Shown here: in pieces, positions 1 to 12,311 of the stretch
How positions within the stretch are numbered: position 1 is the first letter of the stretch
How the letters are laid out: each line of letters begins with the position of its first letter
Assembly: GCA_035048495.1 (NCBI GenBank)
Contig: CM068551.1
Location: forward strand, 17,238,248 to 17,302,247
Origin: Euptelea pleiosperma
Lineage: Eukaryota > Streptophyta > Magnoliopsida > Ranunculales > Eupteleaceae
Reading direction: 5' to 3'
DNA length: 64,000 bases
Translations under genes and position numbers: made by a program
Notes under the pieces: generated by a model
Told to the model about the DNA's origin: nothing
The model's database searches: none
Seen by the model: the letters and a program-made list of their open reading frames with translations, nothing else

Positions 1-256
1 GTCATACACAAAGTCTGACTTCTATTAACATTTTGGAAGCTATATAAGAAGCTAATTCATAGAAAAGTTTGCTAACACTGATAATAATTACTGAAAACTT
101 TAAACAAATATCTGGAAATAATTATAGATCACAAATCTCATAAATGTGAAGTAAAAACTTTTAAGAGAAAATGCAAATGAGACAAAGTTTTTCCATCTCA
201 TCATGCTTTAAACATCATCAGAAATGGGAGAGACGAGGCACCGTAAGGTGCGCGCG

Positions 257-258
<2 letters not shown>

Positions 259-294
<36 letters not shown>
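259..294. repeat. (AG)n microsatellite
   Basis: Uninterrupted AG dinucleotide run. It forces Arg-Glu and Ser-Leu repeats in the overlapping open frames, which I do not regard as coding. Confidence 0.95.
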
Positions 295-296
<2 letters not shown>

Positions 297-429
297 TTCC
301 GGATGCTCGGCGGCATTGTAGTGTTGTTGGCAGTGAGCGGCAACAGGCGTGTGGGTGAAGGAGACGATGGCGGAGATTGGAGAAAGAGAGGTGAAGGGGA
401 ATGCACATACATCTAAAATGCATTTTAAT

Positions 430-540
430 CGTCGGATCTCATGTATTCACGAATAATTTCGAACCATTGAAAGATTCGCACACTTGATTTCGTGAATTAT
501 TCGCTAACAATTCGCGAACAATTCACGAACTTGGCAACTA
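430..540. mobile_element. Terminal fragment of an AATTCGCGAA-rich MITE
   Basis: This short stretch is full of variants of attcgcgaa and attcacgaa and ends in gaacttggcaacta. That matches the terminus of the complete element at 22780-23631 (agttgccaagttcg on the other strand). Only one end is recognisable, so it is a fragment or a badly eroded copy. Confidence 0.5.
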
Positions 541-559
541 GGGTCAGGACAAATGTTTA

Positions 560-2060
560 ATGGAGCTGAAGAAATTTAAGTAAATGCTTTGAACCTAAAC
601 ACATTTTACTAGTCCGGTTTGGGTAATTTAATCGCATGCATACAATCCTAATATGATTGATTTTATTAAGGAGACTAAGTTAACTAACTCTGTTCAAATA
701 TATCAATAATATATTCTCCATAGATTCTTTTATCTCAATCTCACAGAAATAATAGTAGAAATAAATCAAACTATAACGTAAGCAACTTTTACGTGGAAAC
801 CTTTAAGGAAAAACCATGGGATCACGTTCAGACGAGAAACATATCACTATGCAAGGTTATCGTTATAGACTGTGCACAACGTCACTCATAGCTTCCAACT
901 CAAATCCACTCAAGTCAACTGCCGTTGCTCCTTATGCTTCTCTCATACGACACGAACGAATCAACTAACACCCTTGCCGAATCACCTCTTCTCGTTGTTC
1001 AATTCGGTCCAACCCTGAACCTACTAGTAATTAGTCCAACCCTGATCTTGTTCTATTATTTGGTCTGATGCCAAAAAGTAACATCTCAGTCCAATCCTGA
1101 CAAGCACAACACTCAATAGCAATGAGTGGATAGAACCATAAAGTTTTTAGATCTTTAAGAACAAAATAGGCATCGGTTCTTAGGTCTAGAAAGATCTAGC
1201 TCTGTAAATGAATCCTTTAGTATAAAGACACAACCTTAGATCATTAAAAGAGAACTCAAAAAGTTCAGAATAAGATTCAAAGATCTCTTGAAAGCTAGGG
1301 CATGGAATGCTTTGCTCACTAATTAAACTTCCCAAAACTTGTGACAGGCTTCTTACTCCTTGGGTTGCTTAGGATTGGTTTAGGGTTTCGACCCGAAACT
1401 ATCAATATATAGGGTGAGCAAGTCCAGCCTCGAATAGGCAAGTGTTTGAGTCGGAAAAATAAACTTAACCATTTTTCAAACTTCTATTTCGCAAAAGTTT
1501 GATCGATCGGTTTGAAAGTTCGATCGATTGGTCTTGTTTTGATCAATTGGATTTTTGTCTGACCGATTGCAAAACCATCAAAAACCATAACTGACGTCTG
1601 AGTGAAGTATGGACAGAATGAATATTTTTCCAATTGATTGGTGTATTGATTGGCTAGGTCCGATCGATCGGCCAAAGTGTCCAATCAATTAGACTTAACA
1701 TATTTTGCTTAATTGCTCTGTTCTGCATGTGATTCAAATACATGCTTAATTGTACTTAAGGTTTTGATAATATGAATTAATCATCTAAGTTCTAGGCCTC
1801 TAAGTCACTTACCAACCTAATACTGTGCGATTAATTGAAGCTTTCTTTCTTCAGATGTCTTGATCTTCTGATTTGGGAGATTTTAGGTAGTACTTGAGTA
1901 ATGCAACCTTAAACTGACACTCTTACTAACCTAATTACCCACACAACACAGTAGATCTTATAATTTCACCTTTTGATAATTCCATGATAAAACCTAGGAC
2001 AACATATAAAAGTGATAGATTAACATTACAATGCCCAACCCTTTATATATTTCACTCACT
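560..2060. mobile_element. LTR-retrotransposon-derived sequence, same family as 60240-61600
   Basis: No coding sequence is visible. The stretch shares order and wording with 60240-61600: a start in a cctaaacac/cctaaacaa tract, then a motif of the form ggaaacctt..aaggaaaaacca.gg and cacg..cagacg. After that comes a patch of CGATCGATCGG / CAATTGATTGG palindromes (about 1495-1690), then a tract ending near ctaagt..cttacc. This is inferred to be LTR or LTR-adjacent sequence of a Ty1/copia-like element. Orientation is not determined. Confidence 0.45.
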
Positions 2061-2238
2061 CTCTATTTGACAGAAAAGACAGACATACATTTGTTACTTC
2101 TTGTAGGCATTGGTTTGTCTCTAAACATGTCATCTACACCATAAAAACAATACATACCAAATAGTACTGTCTAACGAAATGTAAATCATGTATAGCAAGT
2201 GTGAATCCTTTCTTCTTATTGATAGAGTTTAACACTTC

Positions 2239-2523
2239 CTAAGTGAGGATGGTGTTATCCAAGATCAGTCCGCCCGAAACAAAGGCAGCTTGGTTAATAG
2301 CCACCAATTTCCCAATGATATTTCTAAGTCTACTATTGAGGTGTAACAATGATTTTACCACATTACAAAGGCTGATAGGACGGAATTGGTTGACGGATTC
2401 AGGGGCCGAGGTCTTTGGAATGAGATAAATATTGGTATGATTTAGGTTGTTTAGAAGGCAACAACATCGAAAGAAATTAAACACCAGTTGAGTGCCAATT
2501 AATGCATCTTCATTGGTTTTCAA
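2239..2523 (-). pseudogene. LINE reverse transcriptase fragment
   Basis: The minus-strand frame of about 94 codons contains NHTNIYLIPK, FRPISLCNVV and QAAFVSGGLILDN. These are the N-terminal landmarks of the reverse transcriptase domain of plant L1-type LINEs (IxLIPK...FRPISLCNVxYK...QxAFVxGRxIxDN). The catalytic YADD region is absent, and the surrounding sequence does not continue the domain. It is a dead fragment of a retrotransposon with no host role. Confidence 0.8.
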
Positions 2524-2677
2524 ACCGCAGCCGTTTGCACAACTCAGCTAGGCTTGGGAGTGAGCGTGCGACTCGCATCTCCAAGATTCGGTAGCCATTG
2601 GATATTATCCCCATATACGATGAGAGGACCACTTTTGGGGGTCATATTTGGGGGTCTCTTGAGCCCGACCCTATTTT

Positions 2678-3561
2678 AAAGAGTGATGATCACATGGGCC
2701 GGGGTCCATGGTACCTATTGTTGGCAACTTCTGATTAGTTGCCAACTCACCTCGGGCTGCGCATTAGTTTTCTAATTAATGTTAAAATACTATTTAAAAC
2801 TAGAATATTTTATTTTTCAAAATAGATCATTAACTTACCAAAAACAACCTTTCATCTTCTAAACAACTTCTTTCTTCCCTCCTCTCTCCCACCGTCTTCT
2901 TCTTTCTTCTCTGACCTCTCATCCATTCTTCATGCTGTTAATGGACTCACCATTGGATATTTTATGCTAAAAATGAGACTAGATTTTTCTTCCGAAAAAA
3001 TTTTCCTTTATCTCTGCAATCCGATCACTTAGTTTCATAGTTTATGTTTATGAAATATGAGGAAGCAAATGGCCTTACAACCTCTAGAGATGTTTGCAGA
3101 AGGGCACTGATAATGTTTGTTTACCACCATTTTTAGAGGTCGTACACTTTGCTGCCTCACCTTTGTGTTTGAGTACCTTATATTTTAAAGAATATATCTA
3201 ACGAATCGTCAAAGATCACCGATCGGACTGAGCAGTAAAGAAGAAAGAAGAATGAGAGGGAAGTGCAGAGAAGAAAGAAGATAGTGGGAGAGAGAATAGG
3301 AAAGAAGAAGTCCTTGTTTAGAAGATGAAAAGTTTTTTTTTTGGGTAAGTTAATGATCTATTTGGAAACTAAAATATTCTAATTTTAAATAGTATTTCAA
3401 CATTAATTAGAAAGCTAATGCGTAGCCTGAGGTGAGTTGGCTACTAATCAAAAGTTGTCAACAATAGGTAGTCCTAGTGAATTATTAACTAATGAGAAGT
3501 TGCCAACAATAGGCACCATGGACAAGTCCATGGTCCCCGGTCCATGTGATCATCACTCTTT
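2678..3561. mobile_element. Non-autonomous element with ~220-bp terminal inverted repeats
   Basis: The left arm (about 2678-2890, starting gagtgatgatcacatgg) reappears inverted at about 3330-3561 (ending ccatgtgatcatcactc). The match is high over more than 200 bp, with a ~55-bp insertion in the right arm that includes a second gttg.caac tract. The interior (2890-3330) is pyrimidine rich and has no open frame. I found no convincing target-site duplication. Similar terminal words recur at 19180-19375. Probably a DNA transposon derivative. Confidence 0.6.
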
Positions 3562-3585
3562 AGAAACTCTAGAGGATTCAGAGAA

Positions 3586-4082
3586 GGGTCGCTCTACGGG
3601 CACCCACCTCTTTAAGCAGGGCACCATCAAAAAACTAATTTTTGAGGACCAAATTGCCCTCTCCCATCCTTTACAGTTTTGTTTGGGCACCCACACTAAA
3701 ATAAAAAAAAAAAAAACAGAGAAGGAGGAGGAGGAGGAGGAGGAAGAAGAAGAAGAAGAAGAAGAGGACGCCATCGCTGGAGGTACCCCTCTCTCTCTCT
3801 CTCTCTTGCCGGAGGTGGTGGTTTGGATAACCCCATGCTCCCACAAATTTTTTTTTTTGCCTCCACGGCCTCGAACTACCGTGGCCACCATAGCAGCCAC
3901 GGCCAAGCCAGCCGTGGTCACCATGGCACCCACGGCCAGGAGCGCAAGTCAAAATTTTTTTTTGGATTTTAATGTGGGTGCCTAGCAAAATGGGGTGCCC
4001 AAACAGGGGCCCTCTAATTGGCGTGGGTGCCCATCAAATGTTGGTGCCCAGCCGAAAAAGGTGGGTGCCCGTAGAGCTACCC
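3586..4082. mobile_element. Mutator-like MITE, copy 1
   Basis: It is bounded by inverted repeats of about 28 bp (variants of gggtagctctacgggcaccc followed by acct). Flanks are ttcagagaa (3577-3585) and ttcaaagaa (4083-4091), a 9-bp target duplication with one mismatch, the size expected for Mutator-like elements. The interior carries an A-run, a GAG/GAA triplet array (about 3721-3769), a TC microsatellite and repeats of the type gtggccaccat / agccacggcc. It has no transposase. Open frames across the triplet array are artefacts of low complexity. Confidence 0.8.
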
Positions 4083-4154
4083 TTCAAAGAATATGGAAAG
4101 AGAATGACGCAGGTGGTGGTTCGGGTGTTATCAGCCAGTGATAGATTGGTGGTT

Positions 4155-4711
4155 GGATAGCTCTACAGGCGCCCACCTCTTTAAGCCGGGCACCCACAAA
4201 AAAAAACCAATTTTTGAGGACCAAATTGCCCTCTCCCATCTTTACAATTTTGTTTGGGACCCACACTGAGAAAAAAAAAAACAGAGAAGGAGGAGGAGGA
4301 AGAAGAAGAAGAAGAAGAAGAAGAAGAAGAAGAAGAAGAGGAGGAGGAGGACGCCATCGCCAGAGGTACCTCTCTCTCTCTCTCTCTTGCCGGAGGTGGT
4401 GGTGTTGGAGTGGTGGTGGAGCTTTGGAGCACCCCAAACTCCCACAAATTTTTTTTTTTTTTTTGTTTTGCCTCCACGGCCTGGAACTACCGTGGCCACC
4501 ATAGCAGCCACGGCCCGGAACTACTGTGGCCACCATGGTAGCCACGGCCAAGCCAGCCGTGGTCACCATGGCACCCACGGCCAGGAGCCCAAAGTCTGAA
4601 ATTTTTTTTGGATTTTAATGTGGGTGCCCAAACAAGGGCCCTCTAATAGGCATGGGTGCCCATCAAATGTTGGTGCCCAGCCGAAAGAGGTGGGCGCCCG
4701 TAGAGCTACCC
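4155..4711. mobile_element. Mutator-like MITE, copy 2
   Basis: Second copy of the same element, 72 bp downstream of copy 1 and in the same orientation. The terminal inverted repeats match, and a perfect 9-bp target duplication ttggtggtt lies at 4146-4154 and 4712-4720. The GAA/GAG array (about 4287-4351) is longer than in copy 1, and the gtggccaccat / agccacggcc block is expanded. The two insertions have independent target duplications, so this is not a simple tandem duplication. Confidence 0.88.
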
Positions 4712-5094
4712 TTGGTGGTTCTTCCATCCTCTTCCGGAGATTTCACTTGCGGGTCACCAAATCTTGTAAGAAATTTTGGGTACTCTCCCAAATTCAAATT
4801 CCTCCTTTGCCCTAGATTTTTCAAGGTAAGTAGAGGCCAACTTCTGTTTTTGAATTTGTAGTGTTCGTGGGATCAAACCATGTTAGCAAATTCGCGTGGA
4901 TTGTCTGTGTTGAGAGTTTTATTTTTTTTTTGAGTAGTATGACACAGAATTTTGAGTAAATATTTTATGTGGAGCTGTTAAGCCATCTCAAGCCCGGATG
5001 AAGCAGGAGGGTGTAGTGCTTTACACTGCATCCCCAGTCCCAAGCCAGGATGAAGGAGATGGGTTAGGGTTGTTCTTTGATGCAGACATCTGTA

Positions 5095-5350
5095 TCAACA
5101 CAGTAGACTCGTTCGGGTCCCAACACACCAACAATCAGTGTGATTGGCGATTTCTAGGCGTAGGATTTGTGCACTTTTTCGTCATTGACTTTATGAATCG
5201 GCCTATGAGTTGGTTCCAAGCCCATGATGAAAAAGTGCTCAAATCCAATGGCTAGGAATCACTAATCACACTGATTTTTGGTGTGGGTCCACCAAGGTGT
5301 GGGTCAAACATTAGGGGTAGTTGGCCCGAAAGAGTCTACTATGTGGCAAA
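5095..5350. mobile_element. Fold-back MITE in the 3' flank of RLK-A
   Basis: The two halves are imperfect inverted copies: acaatcagtgtgattggcga on the left and the inverted form of ccaaaaatcagtgtgatta on the right, with cagtagactcgttcggg at the outer ends. The same element occurs in arm B (about 46100-46370), so it inserted before the duplication. An open frame of 85 codons across it is not supported by any family. Confidence 0.6.
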
Positions 5351-6010
5351 TTGAGGGAAATCAGATTGGCAGCAAGTATACCATGAATCCTGATCCATCA
5401 AGACATGATTGAATGGAGCAACAGGATTCGTGCAATTGACCTATAGTTGTAAAAAAGGCTTATGATGATGATGATCATTTCGGTGAGGTCAAAAATTGAA
5501 ATTTCCGACTAAATTTCGGTGGATTTCGCTTTAAAAAGCTATATTTCAGGGATTTCGGTACTCACCGAAACAGACGCCGAAATTTAAAACCTTGGGTTGA
5601 ACACATGACCTCCCCTATATAGCTCTAATACGTGATTTTGTCACTTTTGGGAAGTGTTTTCTCCGCCTCTGTTAGACCCATGGACCATTTGATATACATT
5701 GTTATGCCTCCCTCTAATAGCTTAAGCTTTTAGAGTAAAGTGGTTGTAGCCCTAAGTGGTGAACCACTTAAGTCTTTATGTCTATTTTGTATACATAGTT
5801 TTTTTTTGCCCTTTATTTTGAATTGCCATCGCACCGACAGATCCTTGGGTTCTGCAACAAAATTTTAGCAGAGCATAAAGGAAAAAGGAAAAAGAAAAGG
5901 AAAACCCTCATATATTTTTTTCGGAATTAACCGAAAAATAGTCAATCTATTGATATTATCTATGGCTATATTGTTTGTCTCAATGGCCATGGAGCCCAAT
6001 AAAATCCATG

Positions 6011-9000
6011 TTACTTCTGAAGGCTTGTAAGTTTACTCATGGTAATTGCGCCTAATGGCTCGGACAGATATGCTTGAGTCCGAGACGACAACTCCTGAGC
6101 CACAAAACGCATGGGGGGTCGTGACTCAGGATTGGCACGTGTACATGCTAGGGCCATTGTAACTGCAAACACCACCTCCTCTGCCAATTGACCTGTGGGA
6201 GGTGGGAGCCGTTGGTCCAACACATCCTTCAACAGCAAGTCCTGGTTATCAGACGACATTGACGATAGAGTGGAGATGAGCTCTCCTGGATGTCTTCCCA
6301 TCATGACTTCTAGTGCTACCACTCCAAAGCTATAAACGTCACATTTTTCAGTCACCTTCATTGTATATGCAAGCTCTGCATGTCATGAAATGACAAATTT
6401 AGCGACTTCAGAATTTGAAACAATCAAAGATTTACATCCGCAAGCCACTTACCTTACAAAGAAAATATAGTGTAGAGATCATAAGTATGAACCTTAGTTT
6501 ATCATCCTTAGTGAACCTCAACTCTTATTCTTTGCACAAGTCTTACCAGTTCATCAATTCAGATCATTTGATTCATCTAAAGGTCAATGATCACAGAAAA
6601 AGATAAAGAGTTTCTACACCAAGTTAGGAGTGTCCACTTGGTCTGATTTTGTGATCTGCTCCATCTAAGAGGCGACACACTGATTAAACAACCCGGTTAA
6701 TTGAGCCAGTTAGCCATATCTGTGGTATAGCAGGTTGGGTTGAAGGAGGATGATGAGTCTGGTACCATGGTGCATTCTGTATTATTTATGATTTGTTAGT
6801 GAAATTCTTTGGCACTTTGAGATAAGAGTTAAGTGGTCATGGTGTATAAGCAGATAAAATCATTTAAAGGACTAATCCTCCTTGTTTAAATGCAGGAGGG
6901 AGGGACCCATCTTCCAATGTTTGGAAACTAGGAGATCTCTTGAGCAAATGATCATAATCGTCCGTTTTAGTGAACCTTTTTTGGCAGACTGTTTGGCTCG
7001 GATATCCGATAGGTTGATCAATGAATGGTGAGTAACCCTACTTAACAACTGTTTGATCCATTACTAGTGATGCTTTACCTGATCCAGTGTTAGCACCTTC
7101 ACAACATTTCTTTTATCTCCTAACATGTTTGGCTATAGGGGCAAGGGAGAGATATCCATGAATGAGTGTCTCCTCATCCTGGAAAAGTAGAACACATATT
7201 TTCTCTTTCTGCAAGAGGACTTTTCCACAAAATAAATGCAAAAGTTCTGCCATTCCAGATACTGTTTCCATCATCCCTCACTCCCCTGTAGCCAAACAGT
7301 CTGTAATATGCTCTTATCCTGAACCAGGACAGTGCAATTCCTGCAGCCCAACAATTACTAGGAGTAAACAAAACAAGGACAGATGAAGGACTAGCTTACC
7401 TGGAGCCATGTAGCCATAAGATCCAGCAACCGTGGTCCAGTTGGATGAATCTGAGCTCAACAATCTCGCCGTTCCAAAGTCAGAGAGCCGTGGTTCGAGC
7501 CCCACCTCCAGCAAAATATTGTTCAACGATATGTCCCGGTGCACAATAGTGGGTGAGCAGTCATGGTGCAAGTAAGCGATAGCATGCGCCACACCTTGGA
7601 TAACCTTAACCCTTGTCACCCAGTCCAGCTGCATTTCCCCTTCTTGCCCATACAAAACCTTACCCAAACTACCTCTCTCTACATACTCATACACCAAATA
7701 CATACAACCATTGACGGAACAGAATCCGTACAGTTTAACGATATTCCGGTGCCGGACTTCCGTTAATGTACGTATCTCATTCTCGAAACTTCGTCGATTT
7801 GTGTCTGGGATATCACTTGAATCTGACATATTTAGTCGTTTTACAGCGACAATCTGACCCGTCCGCAACACTGCTTTGTAAACTCTTCCAAATCCTCCTT
7901 TTCCAATACAGCATTCATCGTGGAAGTTATCGGTGGCTTTCACTATATCACCAAAGGTGAATTTTCCTTCTCTTTCCCAAATCAACAGTTGAGAACCCTC
8001 ATAATTTTCAGTACTTAAGATTTCTTCGTCTGATTGTCTTGGTTTCCTTCTCGAGACTAGAATTCCAGTAAGGATGGTTGCAAGCAATAAAATGCCACCG
8101 ACGACGGAGACAATGACAGCAATAAGGAGTTTCTTATTGTTCTTGTGAGATCCACTTCTGTTGAGACTAGAACTACAAGGGGGTAGTCCTTCAGCATCTC
8201 CACATAAGCCTGAGTTTCCCACTAAGACCTCGTGGACTGCTTGTCGAAAATTTGGAATTGGACCCGTCAAGTTGTTGTATGAGAAGTCGACTGATTGAAG
8301 ACTAAACATGTTGGATAATGTGGATGGGATTCTACCTGAGAGCTTGTTATGGGAGAGATTGAGATCTTGAAGTGAGGTCAGCTTGTCAAGGCCCCGAGGG
8401 ATTGGTCCAGATAGCAAATTGTTGCTGAGATCTAAATAGTACTGCAATGCAGCCAAATTGCCAAGCTCAGATGGTATTTCACCTGATAAATTGTTGTTGC
8501 TTAAGTTCAACGTTAATAAGCCGACGCAATTTCCAAGCTCTTCAGGTATGTTGCTGGCGAGTTCATTTCCCGACAAGTCAAGACTTTGAAGCTTAGATAA
8601 CTTGCTGATTCCCTGAGAGATCACTCCTGTTAAGTGATTGTTGCTCAAGTTGAGCTTGTATAACAAGTCTACATCGAATAATTCAATAGGAATCTTTCCC
8701 GTCAATTCATTCGAAGATAGGCTCAGATCCTGTAATTGAGTCAACTTCCCAAGCTCAGCTGGAATTTCACCCGAAATTTTATTTCCGTCTATGTGCAAAA
8801 AAGTAAGATTTTCACATTTTGCCCACTCTGGTGAGAGCTCACCCGACAATTGATTCCTACTGAGATCTAGGAACACAAGATTTGGATGCACCCCAAATGC
8901 TTTTGATATGTCTCCGGTGAATCGGTTCCCTTCAAGCCGAACTCTGACTAGTCCTGAGCAATTTCGCAAGCAATCCGGCAATGGTCCTGTAAAGTTATTG

Positions 9001-10691
9001 CCATTGGCCGTGAAATGTTCGAGGGAGAAGCTATTACACAGCCCCGGCGGCAGTTCACCCGAGAAGCTATTGTTCGAGAAGCTGACATAGATCAAGAACA
9101 TATTTTGGCCGAAATCCTTTGCAATGCCACCAGAAAAATTGTTGGTGAATAATGAGATAGTCTGAAGGTTCTCAAGGCGAGAGATAGTGTCTGGCACCTC
9201 ACCATGTAATTTGTTGGTGTTGAGATCAAGAATGCTTAGAGATGTCAGGTTTCCAATCTCTGGTGGGATCGTACCGGTGAGGTTGTTATAGAAAAGCTGT
9301 AAGGTGCTAAGTTGTGCTAGATTTCCCAACGTGGAAGGTATTGGACCCGTGATCATGTTCACCGAGAGATCTAGCCCCCCCAAATCTTTCAAGTTTCCGA
9401 TCTCTGGCGGTATTGAACCCGAAAGCTGATTATTATAAAGGAAGAGGATACGGAGCTTTGTCAATCTGCCAATCTCGGGCGGGATCATTCCAGTGAAAGC
9501 ATTGTTCTGGAGTTGCAAGGAGATCAATTGTGTCCAATTGGTAATGAAGTAAGATGAGATCTCACCAGAGAGAAAGTTATTGGAGATACCCATCTCGGAC
9601 ATCTTGGTAAGATTGGATAGAGATGGAGGTAGTACCCCAGTGAGGGAATTTAGCGATAGGTCTATGAAGGTGAGGTTAGTACAGCGACCAAGGTCAGAAG
9701 GAATGGAAGAATTCAATCTGTTATCATGGAGATCGAGTTTCTTAAGCATCAGAAGCTGGCCTATAGAAGAAGGAATCTGCCCACCTAATGAATTATTATA
9801 CAGTTCAAGAATACGAAGATTTGAAATCAAGCCAATATCCGGTGGTAACTCCCCAGTGAAATTGTTCAATCCTAAACGTAGTTCTTTGAGTAGAAGAAAC
9901 TTTGACAGGTCTACAGGTAATGGTCCTTGAAAGGAATTCTCAGTAAGATTGAGGTATTCTATCTTCTGTAAATTGGTTGTTAAGGTCTGTGGTATTGGAC
10001 CTGTCAATTTATTTTGTGACAAGTCGAGGTACGTCAGATTCCGACAATTGAGAATGAAAGACGGGAACTCCGAGGTTAGCTCGTTAAGGAACAGGCTAAG
10101 GTGTGTCAGATAAGGCATGCTGGTGAACCTTAACCAGTCTGGGGATTTTAAGTAATTCGATCCGAGGTCCAAGTACCATACCTTTTGGAGACTACTAAGT
10201 TGATATGGAATTGGACCCATGAGACTGTTGTTGTATAGTTGGAGAATCCGCAGCTCCGATAACTCTCCGATCGCTGGAGGGATGGCTTCAGAGAAATTGT
10301 TGCTGCCCAGGTCCAAGAAAGTGAGCTTGGACAGGTTGGCAATGCTGGGTGGTATCATTCCTGCTAATTTGTTGAGATTGAGATCGAAGCGGGTGAGATT
10401 GGGGAGGGATGAGAAGTTGAATTGGTTGAGTGCCCCATTGAGATCCATACTGCGGAGAATTATCTCGGCGACACTTCCGCCATTGTTGCAGATGATGCCA
10501 GTCCAATTGCAGAGGTTTTGGATATTGGTGAGGGACCATGAATTGAGAGAAGCAGAATGAGAAATTAAGCTGGTCTTCCATTTGATCAGAGCTTCTGCTT
10601 CTGTTCTTTGTGATGATGATATCTTCAATGGAAAGACCAACAAAAAAAGAAGAAAGAGAAGAAGAAGAGAAGGTTTTTGAATTGATGTCAT
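6011..10691 (-). CDS. RLK-A: MIK2-like LRR receptor kinase, 1,218 aa
   Basis: Exon 1 is 7400-10691 and exon 2 is 6011-6375. The 1,024-bp GT-AG intron is in phase 1 inside the Glu codon of APE. A plasma-membrane receptor Ser/Thr kinase is expected. Order: signal peptide (about 1-28), LRRNT with CNWTGIIC, roughly 30 LRRs (about 75-830), GLCG...PPC cysteine pair, transmembrane helix (about 855-878), kinase domain. Kinase landmarks, numbered as in RLK-B: glycine loop GKGGFGRV near 930, VAVK Lys about 951, HRD about 1051-1053 (an RD kinase), DFG about 1071-1073, then exon 2 with [15 protein letters not shown]. All catalytic residues are present. The start is the ATG at 10691, matching RLK-B. It resembles the MIK2/At1g35710 group; the ligand is unknown. 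The exon 2 end differs from RLK-B because of a 4-bp indel. The 5' flank has a CT-rich patch but lacks the TATAAGTA of RLK-B. Confidence 0.93.
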
Positions 10692-11917
10692 GGCTCCTGC
10701 TAGTTTACCATTTGATCATGTTCTGTTTCATCTTTACTGGTTTTCTTTCTTGCAAGAAGGAGAGAGAGTCAATGTCAACGCGTGGACATAGTTGTGTGAA
10801 CGGAGATGAAGATGAAGATGAATAGTCAGGATAGGGGGGGAACTTCTATAATTGACCAGTCAAAATTGTCACCCAGGACCTACAATTGCCTCAGAAGGTC
10901 CAATAAATGGCCACAGTAAGTTTTTATTTGATGAAATAAGCTTTGATGAATCTGTTATAAACAGTTAAATCCTGCCACTCCATCTGATAATTGTGCCATT
11001 GATCCTAACCATCCAATTAGTTTCTTGATTTTGAAGAATCATTAAGGGGTTTCTGCTTACGGTTATAATTCTAATCCTGCAAAGTGGGTAGAAATGGGTT
11101 CAGAACTTGAAAAAAAAAAGGGACCCCTCTTGTTACTGAAATAAGGTAGGGCCCATTTTGATAACAGCCATTGATGTTAAGTCTTATCTTGTCATTTTCT
11201 CAATTTTCAATACTGGTTGTGACAGGCTATCAATTCTCTATTTCTCTGTATGACTTTATCCCTGAAAACAATTCCAAAGAGAGCAAGTTGCTTGACTTAA
11301 TTACTTCCTCCAGCTGGTTTTTCTTTCTATATATAATATTTTTCTATTATCTTTGGCTAAGGTTATGTTTGGTTCATCTCAGCAGATTGACTTCTGGGTT
11401 ATAATATTATATGATGTGGGGTCCATTGATCAAATGGTCCACTTTCCTATTGGTGGTTGGTGGGTGAGAACTGAGATCACTGAGGAAGTATGGAATCTCA
11501 TGCTAAGCTAAAATGTGGAAAACTAGACATTTTGGCTCTCTAGTTTGTAGTTTGTACATGGTGTTGGTGGTTGGAGTCAAGTCAAATGGCCTACCTTAAT
11601 AAAATGCATTATACTTAATGACACAAATTTATACATTGGTGCAGGACCAATGTATAAATTGGAAGTTTTGGAATGGGATGATTTTTGGTGAGGATGGTCT
11701 CTATGGTGATGAGATCATCCTCACAAAAATTCAAATCATTCCGATATTCGTAGACCCGTTTACAAGTTGAAGAATTATGGACCGTCTATTTATATCGTTA
11801 ACTTGAAAATCACATTTGATGGGGTTAGAAATTTCAGAATGCCCTGATTTTTTTTAGGGGTGATCTATATGGTGCGGAGATTGTCCTCACCAAAAAAAAT
11901 CAGATATTGATTCTTAC

Positions 11918-12240
11918 TAATAGATCACTAATGGACGTGAGGCCCACATACAAATGAGTTAAGAGTTGATTTTGGGTGAGGATGATCTTCTTTACATGGA
12001 TATCAACCACACAAAAAACCAGACCATTCCAACATTTGCAGCCTTGTGAAAAGTAGATTTCTCGAAAAATTTTGGACCATCCATTTTCGCCCTTAAATTT
12101 AGGTCCATATTTGATAGGGTTAGAAGTTTTAAAAATTACTGATTTTTCGTGAGGTTGATATCTATGGTGAGGTTCATCCTCACCAAAAAATCAGCTCTGA
12201 ACTCATTTGCTTGTGGGCCCATGTCCATTAGTCATTCTAT
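11918..12240. mobile_element. Fold-back MITE
   Basis: The left arm (agatcactaatggacgtgag, then gcccacatacaaatgagtta) and the inverse of the right arm (gactaatggacatgggccca, then caagcaaatgagttcagag) match over about 70 bp, around a spacer of similar composition. Each arm carries a ggtgaggatgatc motif. The neighbouring 11640-11910 stretch contains further copies of the ggtgaggatg motif and is probably a related, partly deleted element. Confidence 0.6.
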
Positions 12241-12311
12241 CCGAGCCTATATATATCAGTAATTTTTAATGGTCTGGACCTTAGCATGATGCTGGCACGG
12301 CGTCATCTAAG

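Larger units (their letters stand above)
5060..11630. repeat. Inverted duplication, arm A (contains RLK-A)
   Basis: The arm matches 40254-46405 on the opposite strand. The match covers RLK-A and its intron, about 950 bp of 3' flank and about 900 bp of 5' flank. One boundary is near the words ggttgttctttgatgcagac (5068) / the inverted copy at 46390. The other is near gtcaaatggcctacctta (11582) / inverted at about 40287. The arms are collinear, with scattered substitutions and small indels. Confidence 0.85.

Noticed and set aside
171..423. Open frames of 64-81 codons over the AG repeat, both strands
   Set aside because: They exist only because a dinucleotide repeat has no stops. No family motif, and the peptides are Arg-Glu or Ser-Leu runs.
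3437..4604. Several open frames up to 182 codons with poly-Glu or poly-Ser stretches
   Set aside because: They are created by GAA/GAG and TC arrays inside the two Mutator-like MITEs. Frames on both strands are equally open.
4998..5255. 85-codon frame with a near match at 46201-46404
   Set aside because: The match is explained by the inverted duplication, and both lie in a fold-back MITE whose arms fix the sequence. No domain.
9580..9930. 116-codon and similar frames opposite the RLK exons
   Set aside because: Antisense shadows of LRR coding sequence; they recur opposite every LRR gene here.
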